Positions 35,406-43,871 of a DNA stretch of 64,000 nucleotides are shown piece after piece. The stretch spans positions 310,001-374,000 of the forward strand of contig NZ_BMXF01000004.1 of assembly GCF_014651615.1 (NCBI RefSeq), given 5' to 3'. Numbering within the stretch: position 1 is the first letter of the stretch; the number at the start of each line of letters is the position of its first letter. Under the pieces are notes generated by a model. That model ran no database searches and was not told the origin of the DNA. It saw nothing but the letters and a program-made list of their open reading frames with translations. The translations under genes were made by a program, and so were the position numbers. The stretch is from Persicitalea jodogahamensis. GTDB taxonomy: Bacteria > Bacteroidota > Bacteroidia > Cytophagales > Spirosomataceae.

Positions 35406-36524
35406 CTACTGCCTGAAGCTTTTCATGATCCAACCTCCGCCTATCACATCGTCACCCTCATAAAATACTGCTGCCTGGCCGGGCGCAATGCCGTTTACTC
35501 CATCATGAAAGTTCACACGGATTCGGTCAGGAGCTTCCTGTGCCACAGTGGCCGGGGTGCCTTCGTGCTTGTAGCGTACTTTGGTCACAGTCTCGAGTGG
35601 ATTGTCGAGATTAGGGTACTTTTGAAGATTGAGTTTGCCTACTACCATTCCGTCGCGGTAGAGGTCTGGCAGGTCCCCAAGTACCACTTCATTTGTGTCC
35701 TTGCGTATCTCGGTCACAAACACCGGGCGACCCAGAGCAATACCTAACCCTTTGCGCTGGCCTACTGTATAGAATGGATAACCCTCGTGCTGACCCAGAA
35801 CCGTGCCATCCTGATGCACAAAATTCCCTCCTGCAACCTCGGCTTCCAATCCAGGAATTCGTCTTTTAAGGAATCCGCGGTAATCATTATCAGGTACAAA
35901 GCAGATTTCATAGCTCTCTGATTTATTCACCAGGTCAATGAACCCCCTTTCCTTAGCCATTTCCCTGATTTCGCTTTTATGCAGATACCCCAATGGCAGT
36001 TTCGTACGGCTCAGACTTTCCTGAGAAACCCCCCACAGAACGTAGCTTTGATCTTTCCAGGCATCAATACCCTTGGAGATGACGTATCGGCCATCGGATT
36101 TGCCACCTTCAAGCTGACGAATATTGGCATAATGGCCCGTAGCGATCGATTCGCAGTCGAGACGGTCGGCACGGCGCAAAAGGGCATCCCATTTAATGTG
36201 TGTATTGCAAAGCACGCAGGGATTAGGAGTTCTACCTTCCAGGTATTCACCCGTGAAATGATCGATGACGTAATCGCCAAATTCTTCCCTTATGTCAAGA
36301 ATGTAGTGCGGAAAGCCCAACTGCACGGCTATATTTCGGGCATCGTTGATTGAATCAAGGGAGCAGCAGCCCGTTTCTTTTTTGGAACCGCCACTTCCGG
36401 CATAATCCCAGGTTTTCATCGTCATTCCGATGACTTCGTAGCCTTCTTCATGCAACATCACCGCTGCCAGAGAACTGTCTATCCCGCCGCTCATAGCGAC
36501 CAGGATTCTTCCGTGTTTGCTCAT
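35406..36524 (-). CDS. mnmA: tRNA-specific 2-thiouridylase MnmA
   Basis: Enzyme of 372 residues that puts sulfur on the wobble uridine (s2U34) of tRNA-Lys, -Glu and -Gln. The PP-loop SGGIDSS (12-18) binds ATP. The catalytic cysteines lie in NPCVLCN (about 102) and the later EICFVPD (about 199). The C-terminal beta-barrel (GKLNLQKYPN...GIAPGQAAVFYEGDDVIGGGWI) is complete. The gene is monocistronic. Confidence 0.96.
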   Translation of the reverse strand: MSKHGRILVAMSGGIDSSLAAVMLHEEGYEVIGMTMKTWDYAGSGGSKKETGCCSLDSINDARNIAVQLGFPHYILDIREEFGDYVIDHFTGEYLEGRTPNPCVLCNTHIKWDALLRRADRLDCESIATGHYANIRQLEGGKSDGRYVISKGIDAWKDQSYVLWGVSQESLSRTKLPLGYLHKSEIREMAKERGFIDLVNKSESYEICFVPDNDYRGFLKRRIPGLEAEVAGGNFVHQDGTVLGQHEGYPFYTVGQRKGLGIALGRPVFVTEIRKDTNEVVLGDLPDLYRDGMVVGKLNLQKYPNLDNPLETVTKVRYKHEGTPATVAQEAPDRIRVNFHDGVNGIAPGQAAVFYEGDDVIGGGWIMKSFRQ

Positions 36525-36643
36525 AATTGTAATCTGCGAAGGTTCAAAGCCTTCCGATTTTAGTTATTTAAGAAAATGTATCGGGTTTGAACGCTGTACC
36601 TTATTGTCTTGGTTCCCTTCTAGTCCGAATCGGGAGTTTGTCG

Positions 36644-36651
36644 TAATTTTG
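36644..36651 (+). promoter_or_regulatory. -7 box of the TrpF-like gene
   Basis: TAATTTTG matches TAnnTTTG, 76 bases upstream of the ATG. No -33 box at normal spacing. Confidence 0.35.
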
Positions 36652-36726
36652 TATTTCTATTTACCGCGGGATCCCTGAATATAATACTATCCGGAGACGC
36701 CTGGCGCAAAACTACCTATTGAATAA

Positions 36727-37353
36727 ATGCTCAAAACTTTTGTAAAGATAAGCAACGTTACCAACCTATCCGATGCCCGGTATTGTGCCGGGATGGGCGT
36801 AGACATGTTAGGGTTCTCTATTGATGAAAATTCGGATCACTACATTGTACCTAAGAAATACGCTGAGATTCGGGCATGGATTGCCGGAGTGCGCCTAGTG
36901 GTGGAATCTGCGGAGAAAAATCCGGGAAAACTGTTAAGTACGTTGGCTGAATACGAATGCGATGCCTTGCAGATTGAGGATCCCGACTTGCTACTTTATC
37001 TGAAGAGTGAACTTGATAAACCTTTACTGTTGAGGGTCGATGTCGATCATTATGAAGCGGATGAGTTGGATGCACTTATGAGTCGTTACGCAGGCGAGGT
37101 TGAGTTTTTCCTGTTGGAGAGCAATCAGAATGCGCCTCTGACAGACGAATGGCAGAACTACCTTCGGGTATTGTCAGGGGAATATCCGATTTTGCTGGGC
37201 TTTGGATTGGAAAATGAAGATGCACTGGAAAGCTCTATTTTTTCAAGTGGCCTAAAAGGTATCGCGCTGCGCGGCAGTGAAGAAATCCGGCCAGGCTATA
37301 AAGATTTCGGAAGCCTGATGGATATTCTGGAATCCTTGGAAACAGATTCCTGA
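36727..37353 (+). CDS. TrpF-like (phosphoribosylanthranilate isomerase-like) protein lacking catalytic residues
   Basis: A 208-residue single TIM barrel. The N-terminus MLKTFVKISNVTNLSDARYCAGMG aligns by eye with the TrpF start KICGIT-xxDA, and GMGVDMLGFSID with the TrpF GAxxLGF strand. The essential TrpF cysteine (in KICG) is Ser9 here, the catalytic Asp in the LLDS strand is Glu (FLLESN), and the GGTG phosphate-site motif is absent. The late GFGLENEDALESSIFSSGLKGIALRGSEE keeps the barrel pattern of the family. It is therefore probably not an active isomerase and no other trp gene is near. Confidence 0.7.
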   Translation: MLKTFVKISNVTNLSDARYCAGMGVDMLGFSIDENSDHYIVPKKYAEIRAWIAGVRLVVESAEKNPGKLLSTLAEYECDALQIEDPDLLLYLKSELDKPLLLRVDVDHYEADELDALMSRYAGEVEFFLLESNQNAPLTDEWQNYLRVLSGEYPILLGFGLENEDALESSIFSSGLKGIALRGSEEIRPGYKDFGSLMDILESLETDS

Positions 37354-37461
37354 AAGCTCTGATAAGAAAAATTTATTTCTACACCACCTGATATAATCAC
37401 CATTTAACCCATTCAATTGCCGATCATAAATTTTAGGGGGTCGGTATCTTGTATAACCTAC

Positions 37462-37469
37462 TACCTTTG
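37462..37469 (+). promoter_or_regulatory. -7 box of the PspC-LiaF operon
   Basis: TACCTTTG matches TAnnTTTG, about 110 bases before the PspC-like start codon. Confidence 0.4.
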
Positions 37470-37578
37470 ATTGCAAATAAAGGAAAAACTCATTTAATTT
37501 GAATGCGGAGCTAGTAGTGGAATAGGGCCTCCCACCAGTAAACATCAACCTAAAAACTCAATTTAACTTTAAATAGCC

Positions 37579-38244
37579 ATGGAGAAGAAATTAACCCGAA
37601 TACCCAGCGAAGCTGTCGTGGGCGGCGTGGCCGCCGGGATGAGCGATTACTTCGGTATCGACCGCACCATTATTCGTGTGTTGTGGGTGGTGCTACTGCT
37701 CCTCCCCATTCCCCCCAACTTCTTTTGGACGGCAATCGTGTACATCATATTCTGGGTGGCCCTGCCTGAGGGCATGCCAGGAGCCAATGGCGTCGTCAAT
37801 GATATTGGCGGCAACCCAAATGACGGGTCTGATCCTTATGCTACATCGAATCAGTCCAGAAATTTCTTTGCCAACAGCTCAGACCCTGACCGTTCTATCA
37901 AAATTATTGGCGTGGTACTTCTTGGTGTAGGAGCTATTTTGTTGCTCGATGAGTTGCCATTCTGGTACGAAATCCGCGATTATGTCTGGCCGGTCGCGCT
38001 TATCCTGGGCGGAGCATTTCTGCTGCTGCGTCAGCGTGACAAGGAGCAGTTTGGCAGTACCGGTAATACACAGCCACCGGCGGACCCATTCACTCCGAAT
38101 GATCCGTTTCCTCCCACTGAGCCCGATCCGGTGCCTTACCGACCTTTCGACGAGCCGGCTAGGAAAACGAATATCGATCCCAATGCCCCAACCGACCCGG
38201 ATGGAGAAACTGATTCAAGCGATGAACCGCCTCAGATCAGGTAA
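37579..38244 (+). CDS. PspC domain-containing membrane protein
   Basis: A 221-residue inner-membrane protein. The PspC domain covers about 1-62 (GGVAAGMSDYFGIDRTIIRVLWVV and a second TM). A third and fourth TM segment (about 110-155) form a LiaF-TM-like pair, followed by a Pro/Asp-rich hydrophilic tail (about 165-221). PspC proteins sense membrane stress in the phage-shock system. It opens a three-gene operon with two LiaI/LiaF-like proteins, spaced 53 and 15 bases. Confidence 0.88.
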   Translation: MEKKLTRIPSEAVVGGVAAGMSDYFGIDRTIIRVLWVVLLLLPIPPNFFWTAIVYIIFWVALPEGMPGANGVVNDIGGNPNDGSDPYATSNQSRNFFANSSDPDRSIKIIGVVLLGVGAILLLDELPFWYEIRDYVWPVALILGGAFLLLRQRDKEQFGSTGNTQPPADPFTPNDPFPPTEPDPVPYRPFDEPARKTNIDPNAPTDPDGETDSSDEPPQIR

Positions 38245-38297
38245 TCGGCTTGCCAGTTGTCGTGTCCTAATTTCAAATCATTAAACGATTAACAGCC

Positions 38298-38483
38298 ATG
38301 AATTTTAAGAACACTTTCTGGGGAATTATCCTCATCGTTGTCGGCGTACTATTTCTGGTCGAAGAATTCTCAAACTTTGATTTCGGACGGTACTTTCTGC
38401 CCATCATTCTGATTGTTTCGGGGGCATTGCTCCTGCTTCGTCATCAGTTAGGTACCAGGCGCCCTACCGATTCCAACCTCTAA
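38298..38483 (+). CDS. Small LiaI-like (DUF5668) membrane protein
   Basis: A 61-residue protein consisting almost only of two TM helices (about 6-22 and 31-48) joined by a short acidic turn (EEFSNFDFGRYFLP). The layout GxILIVxGVLFLxE...LPIILIxxGxLLL is that of the LiaI/LiaF transmembrane unit. It is the middle gene of the PspC-like operon and probably associates with its neighbours in the membrane. Confidence 0.82.
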   Translation: MNFKNTFWGIILIVVGVLFLVEEFSNFDFGRYFLPIILIVSGALLLLRHQLGTRRPTDSNL

Positions 38484-38498
38484 ACTCAATTTTTAACC

Positions 38499-39569
38499 AT
38501 GAAAAGATCAAGCGGAATATTCTGGGGCGGTTTGCTCGTCATTTTGGGTAGTTTTTGGCTGCTCCGAAACCTGGGCGTGTTGGACATCGATTGGTATGAA
38601 GTGTCCCGATTCTGGCCCGCACTCCTGGTGTTGGCTGGAATCAGCCTGCTGGTTAGTGGCCGGGAGCGCAACAGTTGGGGAGGGGGCGTTGCCGGCATCC
38701 TGATTGCCATAGCCGTATTGGGCGGCATCACCCACCGAACTGACCGGGCCTTCAACGATAATCGGGGCAATTGGAACTTCGACTGGGACAATGACTGGGA
38801 CAACGATGACGATGAATGGGATTTTGGCGATAATAAGAGAAACCGGAATCGCCTGCGGGAGGAAAATAATGAGCGTAGCCGTAAATATGAGGAGGACTAT
38901 AATCGTGACAAAGACACCAAGTCAGATAAACGAGACGTCCGAAATCGACACTATGAGTACGAAATGGACAATGGCCTGCAGGAGGCTACCTTGAATTTCG
39001 AAGGCGGAGCCGGGGAGTTCAAGATCAATGGCAGCACCGATAAACTTTTTGAAGCTGACTCCAAGTCTTCCCTGGGAGGATTCAGGTCTGACATCCGGAA
39101 CAACCGAAACGCCAAAACCGCCGTAATCGACTTCAAGATGGAAAGTGGCCGGATGAACCTGAAAAAAGGCAACAATGAAAATTCGGTGGAAATCAATCTC
39201 AACGAAAAGCCACTCTGGAATATTGATCTGGGGCTGGGAGCCGGGGAGGCAAAATTTGACCTGAGTGAGTTCAGGGTGAAATCGCTAAAAGTGAGTACAG
39301 GTGTGGCTGATTTGAAGGTGAAATTAGGCGACAAAGTCAATCGAACTGACGTGAATATTGAGTCTGGTGTAGCGTCAGTTACTCTGGAAATACCAAAATC
39401 AGTAGGCTGCGAGGTACGAATTGACGGAATATTGAATGACCGGAATATGGGAGATTTGAGAAAGGTGGACGATGGTTTATACAGGTCGCCCGGGTATGAG
39501 GAGGCCACACGAAAAATAGTGGTAGATTATGAAGCCGGGCTTTCAGAAGTCAACATACGCCGGTACTAA
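38499..39569 (+). CDS. LiaF-like protein with toastrack-type C-terminal domain
   Basis: A 356-residue protein. Three TM segments (about 5-22, 30-50, 60-80) of the LiaF/DUF5668 type are followed by a highly charged linker (about 85-155, Asp/Trp-rich then Arg/Glu-rich) and a beta-repeat C-terminal domain (about 158-356) with the regular VxLxxGxGxxxxDL and KVSTGVADLKVKLG pattern of DUF4097/toastrack folds. LiaF proteins inhibit or tune envelope-stress signalling; here no two-component partner is adjacent. A terminator hairpin follows. Confidence 0.85.
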   Translation: MKRSSGIFWGGLLVILGSFWLLRNLGVLDIDWYEVSRFWPALLVLAGISLLVSGRERNSWGGGVAGILIAIAVLGGITHRTDRAFNDNRGNWNFDWDNDWDNDDDEWDFGDNKRNRNRLREENNERSRKYEEDYNRDKDTKSDKRDVRNRHYEYEMDNGLQEATLNFEGGAGEFKINGSTDKLFEADSKSSLGGFRSDIRNNRNAKTAVIDFKMESGRMNLKKGNNENSVEINLNEKPLWNIDLGLGAGEAKFDLSEFRVKSLKVSTGVADLKVKLGDKVNRTDVNIESGVASVTLEIPKSVGCEVRIDGILNDRNMGDLRKVDDGLYRSPGYEEATRKIVVDYEAGLSEVNIRRY

Positions 39570-39606
39570 CCTGTAGAGAATAGGAAATCTGCTATATCGA
39601 TTCTTG

Positions 39607-39640
39607 ACCCGTTCTTCCTTTGGAAGGACGGGTTTTTCCA
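39607..39640 (+). terminator. Terminator of the PspC-LiaF operon
   Basis: ACCCGTTCTTCC pairs with GGAAGGACGGGT (one T-G pair) followed by five T. Confidence 0.85.
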
Positions 39641-39755
39641 TTTAATCATCCTTGCTTACCGCTTACTAAGTACTGTGCCTGATGCCTTGGTTGTGTATTT
39701 CTTGGTGAGTACCTTCATCACAATATGGTAAATATCAAATAAGAACACGATTGTC

Positions 39756-40421
39756 ATGAAAAAAACACTGCTATCCTTACTATTGGCTTGCTGCTGCCTG
39801 ATACAGGCCCTTGCTCAGAAAACTGATAATTTTATTTCCGCAACAATTGATGGTCAGGAATGGAAAGCTGAGGCGAAACGACTTAAAGTACCCTTCCGCA
39901 AAAAAGATTTTAACTATCTGGCCCTGGCGGGATTTGAGGTCAATCCAGATGTACAGCTATGGATCCGGCTATATTATTTCACGGACGAGTTGAAGCCCGG
40001 CACCTTTCCAATTGAAGACCTTAGCGAAATGGAAAAGCGGAAATACAAGCCTAAGTCCGAAGGCGGCCTTTTTGCTTTGGTCGACTATACGGAAGAAACG
40101 AAGAAAATGGGACATGGTTTCCACGATGGGGAATCATTAAAGGGTACAGTGACGATTACCGCCGCCACCCCCACCTCGGTCGAGGGTACTTTTGAAGGTA
40201 CTTTGAATGGCGTGTATTACCAAAAAAGAGTGTTGGCCACAATGACGGGATCTGGTTTGCGGGCTAATCTTGGCAAGAAGATGCTGACCGGAGCAGGTGC
40301 AGGGATGGCGGCAAACTTCGATCCTCACGAACATGATAATACAAAAAAGACCAGCGAAACAGATACGATTAAAATTTCCAACGGGAAGTTTAAAGTCGAT
40401 TGGAGTAAAGATGAGAACTAA
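39756..40421 (+). CDS. Secreted DUF6252-like protein, unknown function
   Basis: A 221-residue exported protein with signal peptide (about 1-20, ending ALAQ). The mature part begins FISATIDGQEWKAEAKRLK, the pattern of Bacteroidetes secreted proteins of the DUF6252 type, and contains a LKGTVTITAATPTSVEGTFEGTL beta segment. The C-terminal 30 residues are hydrophilic (EHDNTKKTSETDTIK). Function unknown. A terminator lies at 40454-40479. Confidence 0.7.
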   Translation: MKKTLLSLLLACCCLIQALAQKTDNFISATIDGQEWKAEAKRLKVPFRKKDFNYLALAGFEVNPDVQLWIRLYYFTDELKPGTFPIEDLSEMEKRKYKPKSEGGLFALVDYTEETKKMGHGFHDGESLKGTVTITAATPTSVEGTFEGTLNGVYYQKRVLATMTGSGLRANLGKKMLTGAGAGMAANFDPHEHDNTKKTSETDTIKISNGKFKVDWSKDEN

Positions 40422-40453
40422 TTGTACTACGACTATTTTTATTGGTAATAAAG

Positions 40454-40479
40454 CCCGGCCCCAAATTGGCCGGGTTTTT
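40454..40479 (+). terminator. Terminator of the secreted DUF6252-like gene
   Basis: CCCGGCC pairs with GGCCGGG, followed by five T. Confidence 0.85.
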
Positions 40480-40568
40480 GATATTTGCCTCTGAATGTCG
40501 CGATTACAATATTTTAGGCTATATTGGCCTGATTTTTCTTAACCGAGAAACAGACGAGCCGGAAGGGT

Positions 40569-42503
40569 ATGAGAAGTGCGATTATTCTGTTAATTATAGT
40601 GGCGGGAGGAGGATTCTTTGCGCTAAAAAGCAAGGCGGACACGCCAATAGCAGCCATAAAATATTGGGAAAACGAGCCAAAGTCGCCTCTTCGCGACACA
40701 ACTCTTATTCGACTTTATGCCCGGCAATCGGCATCCGCTTCCAATCTGGACAGCTCAATATTTTGGTTGCAGAAGGGGTTTAAAATCGCTTTTCGAAATC
40801 GATCCAACCACTGGCTGGCCTTCACCCACAATAGGATCGGGACTACCTATCTGGAAAAAGGGGTGAACTTCAAGGCAATCGAGTATCTCTTTCGCGGGGT
40901 CCAGTACGCCGAAATGGCTAAGTCTGTAAATGAACAGGTCTACGCCTGGGATCATATTGGCGATTGCTATGCCAATCTGAAGTCTTACGAAAAAGCGATC
41001 AGCGCCGAAAAAAAAGTCATTGAGCTTTACATTAAAAAGAATAACCTGCCTGGCCAAATGCGGGCTATGATCGACCTGGGAGCGGCATACCGTGAGAACG
41101 AACAGCCCGAGGAAGCAATTTCTATCCTTCAGCAAAGTTTGGAGATCAGTTCTGGGCTTGAATATTCAAATGATCGGGCAGATGCCTATTTCAATCTGGC
41201 GGCCACTTTCCTTAAACAGCAAGATTACACTGAGGCAGAACGATATGGGCTTTTAGCGCTTGATGCTGAAGATGATGGTAAAGGCCGCCCCAATGCCGAA
41301 CTGCTTTCACTGCTTAGTCTCATCAACAGCAGTAACGCTAAGCCAGCCAAAGCTCTGGAATTTGCTGAACGGGCCGAATACTACCTCATTTATGAGAGCC
41401 CGGTCATGCGGGAGCGGGCAGCATTTAACCTCTTCAAGGCGTACAAAGCGTTTGGGGATTCTGAAAAAGCGTTGCTATGGCACGAAAAATTCATCCAGCT
41501 ACGGGAGAACAATCGTGCCGAAACACAAAATAAACGTATCGAGGTACTTCGTTACGAATACGACGCGCAACAACGGGAATCGCAGCTTCAGGCCATGATC
41601 GATGATATGACCCGACAGGCTTATTTGCGGAACGCACTGATTTTAGGGATTCTGATATTTTTGGGTTTGGCGCTTGCTTTGGGTTACAGCAACCGCCTTC
41701 TCGTAAAAAGACGGCGTGAGCTCGATCTCAGCAATTTGCAACTGACGCAAGTGGGTAAAATGCTGAAGCAGACGAACGCTACGCTCGAAGATAGGGTGGC
41801 TGCCAGAACCAACGAACTACGTGTGGCTAACCACAATCTCACACGCAAGAACCATGAAATCCAGGAAGCCCTTTTCCGGGGTCAAAGTATTGAACGTGAA
41901 CGCGTGGCGTCCGAGCTCCATAACAACTTAGGAAGTCTGCTCTCAGGTGTCAAATGGCGTTTGGAATCAGTCGAACTGGAAAGCTTTACTCCTGACGAAA
42001 AAAAGCAATATCAGAGCGTAGTAAGCCTCATTACTGATGCGTATAACCAGGTGCGCCATATTTCGCACAATCTGCTGCCATCAATTTTAGAGAAACAAGG
42101 ACTGGTGCCCGCGCTTGAAAAATTGATTGCCGACCTGAATCGATCAGGCCGCGCTACTTTTGAGTTGGTCAGACCGGAAGACATCACGATAAACGATAAA
42201 AGAATCTCTTTCGAGTTGTATAGCTGTGTCCTGGAATTGATAAATAACATTTTAAAACATGCCAATGCAAGTCATGTTGCAATTGAACTCGTGAAAACAG
42301 ACCTGTACTTTGTTTTGATGGTCACCGATGACGGCCACGGTATTGATCAGGAGAAATTATTTGTTTCGGGCAAAGGTTTGGAGAACATCCGCCAGCGAAT
42401 GAATTCGCTGAACGGGTCGTTTGCCATACGTTCGCTCCGAAATAGAAAGGGTACCACCGTAACCCTTCGTGCCCCGCGAAAACAGCAACGGACAGAGGTG
42501 TGA
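40569..42503 (+). CDS. TPR-containing sensor histidine kinase (HisKA_3 type)
   Basis: A 644-residue membrane kinase. An N-terminal hydrophobic segment (about 1-20) precedes periplasmic TPR repeats (about 60-330), then a TM helix (about 355-375), a coiled coil, and a HisKA_3 dimerisation domain with the phospho-acceptor H451 in ERERVASELHNNLGSLLSG. The ATPase domain has the N box (ELINNILKHANASHV) and G box (DDGHGI, GKGLENIRQR). Such kinases normally pair with LuxR-type regulators; none is adjacent, so the partner is elsewhere. Its stop lies one base from the stop of the convergent helicase gene. Confidence 0.92.
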   Translation: MRSAIILLIIVAGGGFFALKSKADTPIAAIKYWENEPKSPLRDTTLIRLYARQSASASNLDSSIFWLQKGFKIAFRNRSNHWLAFTHNRIGTTYLEKGVNFKAIEYLFRGVQYAEMAKSVNEQVYAWDHIGDCYANLKSYEKAISAEKKVIELYIKKNNLPGQMRAMIDLGAAYRENEQPEEAISILQQSLEISSGLEYSNDRADAYFNLAATFLKQQDYTEAERYGLLALDAEDDGKGRPNAELLSLLSLINSSNAKPAKALEFAERAEYYLIYESPVMRERAAFNLFKAYKAFGDSEKALLWHEKFIQLRENNRAETQNKRIEVLRYEYDAQQRESQLQAMIDDMTRQAYLRNALILGILIFLGLALALGYSNRLLVKRRRELDLSNLQLTQVGKMLKQTNATLEDRVAARTNELRVANHNLTRKNHEIQEALFRGQSIERERVASELHNNLGSLLSGVKWRLESVELESFTPDEKKQYQSVVSLITDAYNQVRHISHNLLPSILEKQGLVPALEKLIADLNRSGRATFELVRPEDITINDKRISFELYSCVLELINNILKHANASHVAIELVKTDLYFVLMVTDDGHGIDQEKLFVSGKGLENIRQRMNSLNGSFAIRSLRNRKGTTVTLRAPRKQQRTEV

Positions 42504-42504
42504 C

Positions 42505-43806
42505 TCAATGGGCTATATCGGTCTTGACACGTTTGCCTTTTAGCTTCTCATATCTCAAGAATTCTATCACTGCTGCGGCTTTCTCCCGCTTCACTGCGGC
42601 AAATGCGGCATCGTCCTTGATTTCGATCATACCTACATCCTCCTTTTTCAAACCTCCCTTTTTCATCAACAGTCCTGCGACATCGCCTTTACTGATCTTT
42701 TCCTTTTTGCCTGCCGAAAAATATAGCGTGTCCCATTCTGTTTCGGGGGGGAGCCGATCATATTTGGGCAACATTGCCTCCTCGGGTACTTGGGTTAGGT
42801 AAGGTGGTTTTTCGTATTCATCGAGCATAAGGTATACCGTTCCGGTAGCATGCATCCTTGCCGTGCGGCCGTTACGGTGAATGAATGCCTCTTCGGTCAG
42901 TGGAAACTGGTAATGAATAATAGATTCGATTTCGGGAACGTCCAGGCCACGTGACGCCAGGTCAGTTACGATCAATATGCGACTGGTGCCATTGCGGAAC
43001 TTCATCAGGGCACGCTCACGATCTGGTTGCTCCATGCCGCCATGGAATGTAGCGTGCACCAGGCCAAAGCCGCCCAGCAGATCACTTATTCGGTCCACGG
43101 CATCACGGTGATTGCAGAAAATCAGCGTTCGCTCGGCGCCAATGGCGCACACCAGGGAAAAAAGCGTATCCAGCCGCGAAACCGAAGTGGTGCGGACTGC
43201 CTTCATGGTCAATTGGGGCGCTGCATCGGAAGAATTTAAAAAGTCAAGTGTGACCGGATGCCTGGCGTCAACAAAAGCGGGCAACCGGTCTATGGGAGTG
43301 GCAGAAGTGAATATACGACGATCAAGCCCCGTCATGGACTCAATGATTGTCGACATGTCCTGTTGAAAGCCCATTTCGAGCGACTTATCAAACTCATCTA
43401 AAATCAAAGTGTGAATGGTTTCCGGGTCGAAATTCTGATGTCGGAGGTGATCGGCAACCCGGCCAGGCGTGCCAATGAGCAATGCCGGTGCTTCCAGAAG
43501 AAGGTTTTCTTCGGTCTTCTTTGAATGTCCACCATAGCAGCAGGTAACTTTGAAGCCAGTACCCATTGCTTTAAATACACTTTCGATCTGTAAAGCAAGC
43601 TCCCGCGATGGGACCAAAACCATCGCCTGCACTCCTGGCTCACCTTCTTTCAACCGGTCAAGTGCGGCCAGTAGAAATGCTAATGTTTTGCCAGATCCGG
43701 TAGGGGAGAGTACAATGGTGTCATTTTTCCGGGCAGCGGATAGAGCCGCTTCCTGCATTGGGTTCAGCGAGTCAATTTCAAGTCTTTGGAGAATTTCTTC
43801 TAGCAT
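42505..43806 (-). CDS. DEAD-box RNA helicase with DbpA-like C-terminal domain
   Basis: A 433-residue ATP-dependent RNA helicase. Motif Q (PMQEAAL), motif I SPTGSGKT, Ia PSRELALQ, II as DEFD rather than DEAD, III SAT, and C-terminal motifs IV-VI (LIFCNHRDAVD, TDLASRGLD, HRNGRTARM) are all present. The last 70 residues (ISKGDVAGLLMKKGGLKKEDVG) form a DbpA-type RNA-binding domain that in DbpA targets 23S rRNA. I choose the ATG at 43806 because a complete -33/-7 promoter lies at 43829-43861, inside the longer frame starting at 43860. Confidence 0.9.
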   Translation of the reverse strand: MLEEILQRLEIDSLNPMQEAALSAARKNDTIVLSPTGSGKTLAFLLAALDRLKEGEPGVQAMVLVPSRELALQIESVFKAMGTGFKVTCCYGGHSKKTEENLLLEAPALLIGTPGRVADHLRHQNFDPETIHTLILDEFDKSLEMGFQQDMSTIIESMTGLDRRIFTSATPIDRLPAFVDARHPVTLDFLNSSDAAPQLTMKAVRTTSVSRLDTLFSLVCAIGAERTLIFCNHRDAVDRISDLLGGFGLVHATFHGGMEQPDRERALMKFRNGTSRILIVTDLASRGLDVPEIESIIHYQFPLTEEAFIHRNGRTARMHATGTVYLMLDEYEKPPYLTQVPEEAMLPKYDRLPPETEWDTLYFSAGKKEKISKGDVAGLLMKKGGLKKEDVGMIEIKDDAAFAAVKREKAAAVIEFLRYEKLKGKRVKTDIAH

Positions 43807-43828
43807 TGGTATCAGATGGGTGTTTTGC

Positions 43829-43861
43829 CAAAGATAATCTGAATTATCTTGCAACGTCAAA
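43829..43861 (-). promoter_or_regulatory. Bacteroidetes promoter of the DEAD-box helicase gene
   Basis: TTTG (complement of 43858-43861) and TATCTTTG (43829-43836) are separated by 21 bases, matching the TTTG-N19-21-TAnnTTTG consensus. The start codon lies 22 bases after the -7 box. Confidence 0.65.
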
Positions 43862-43871
43862 TAACCTAAAT

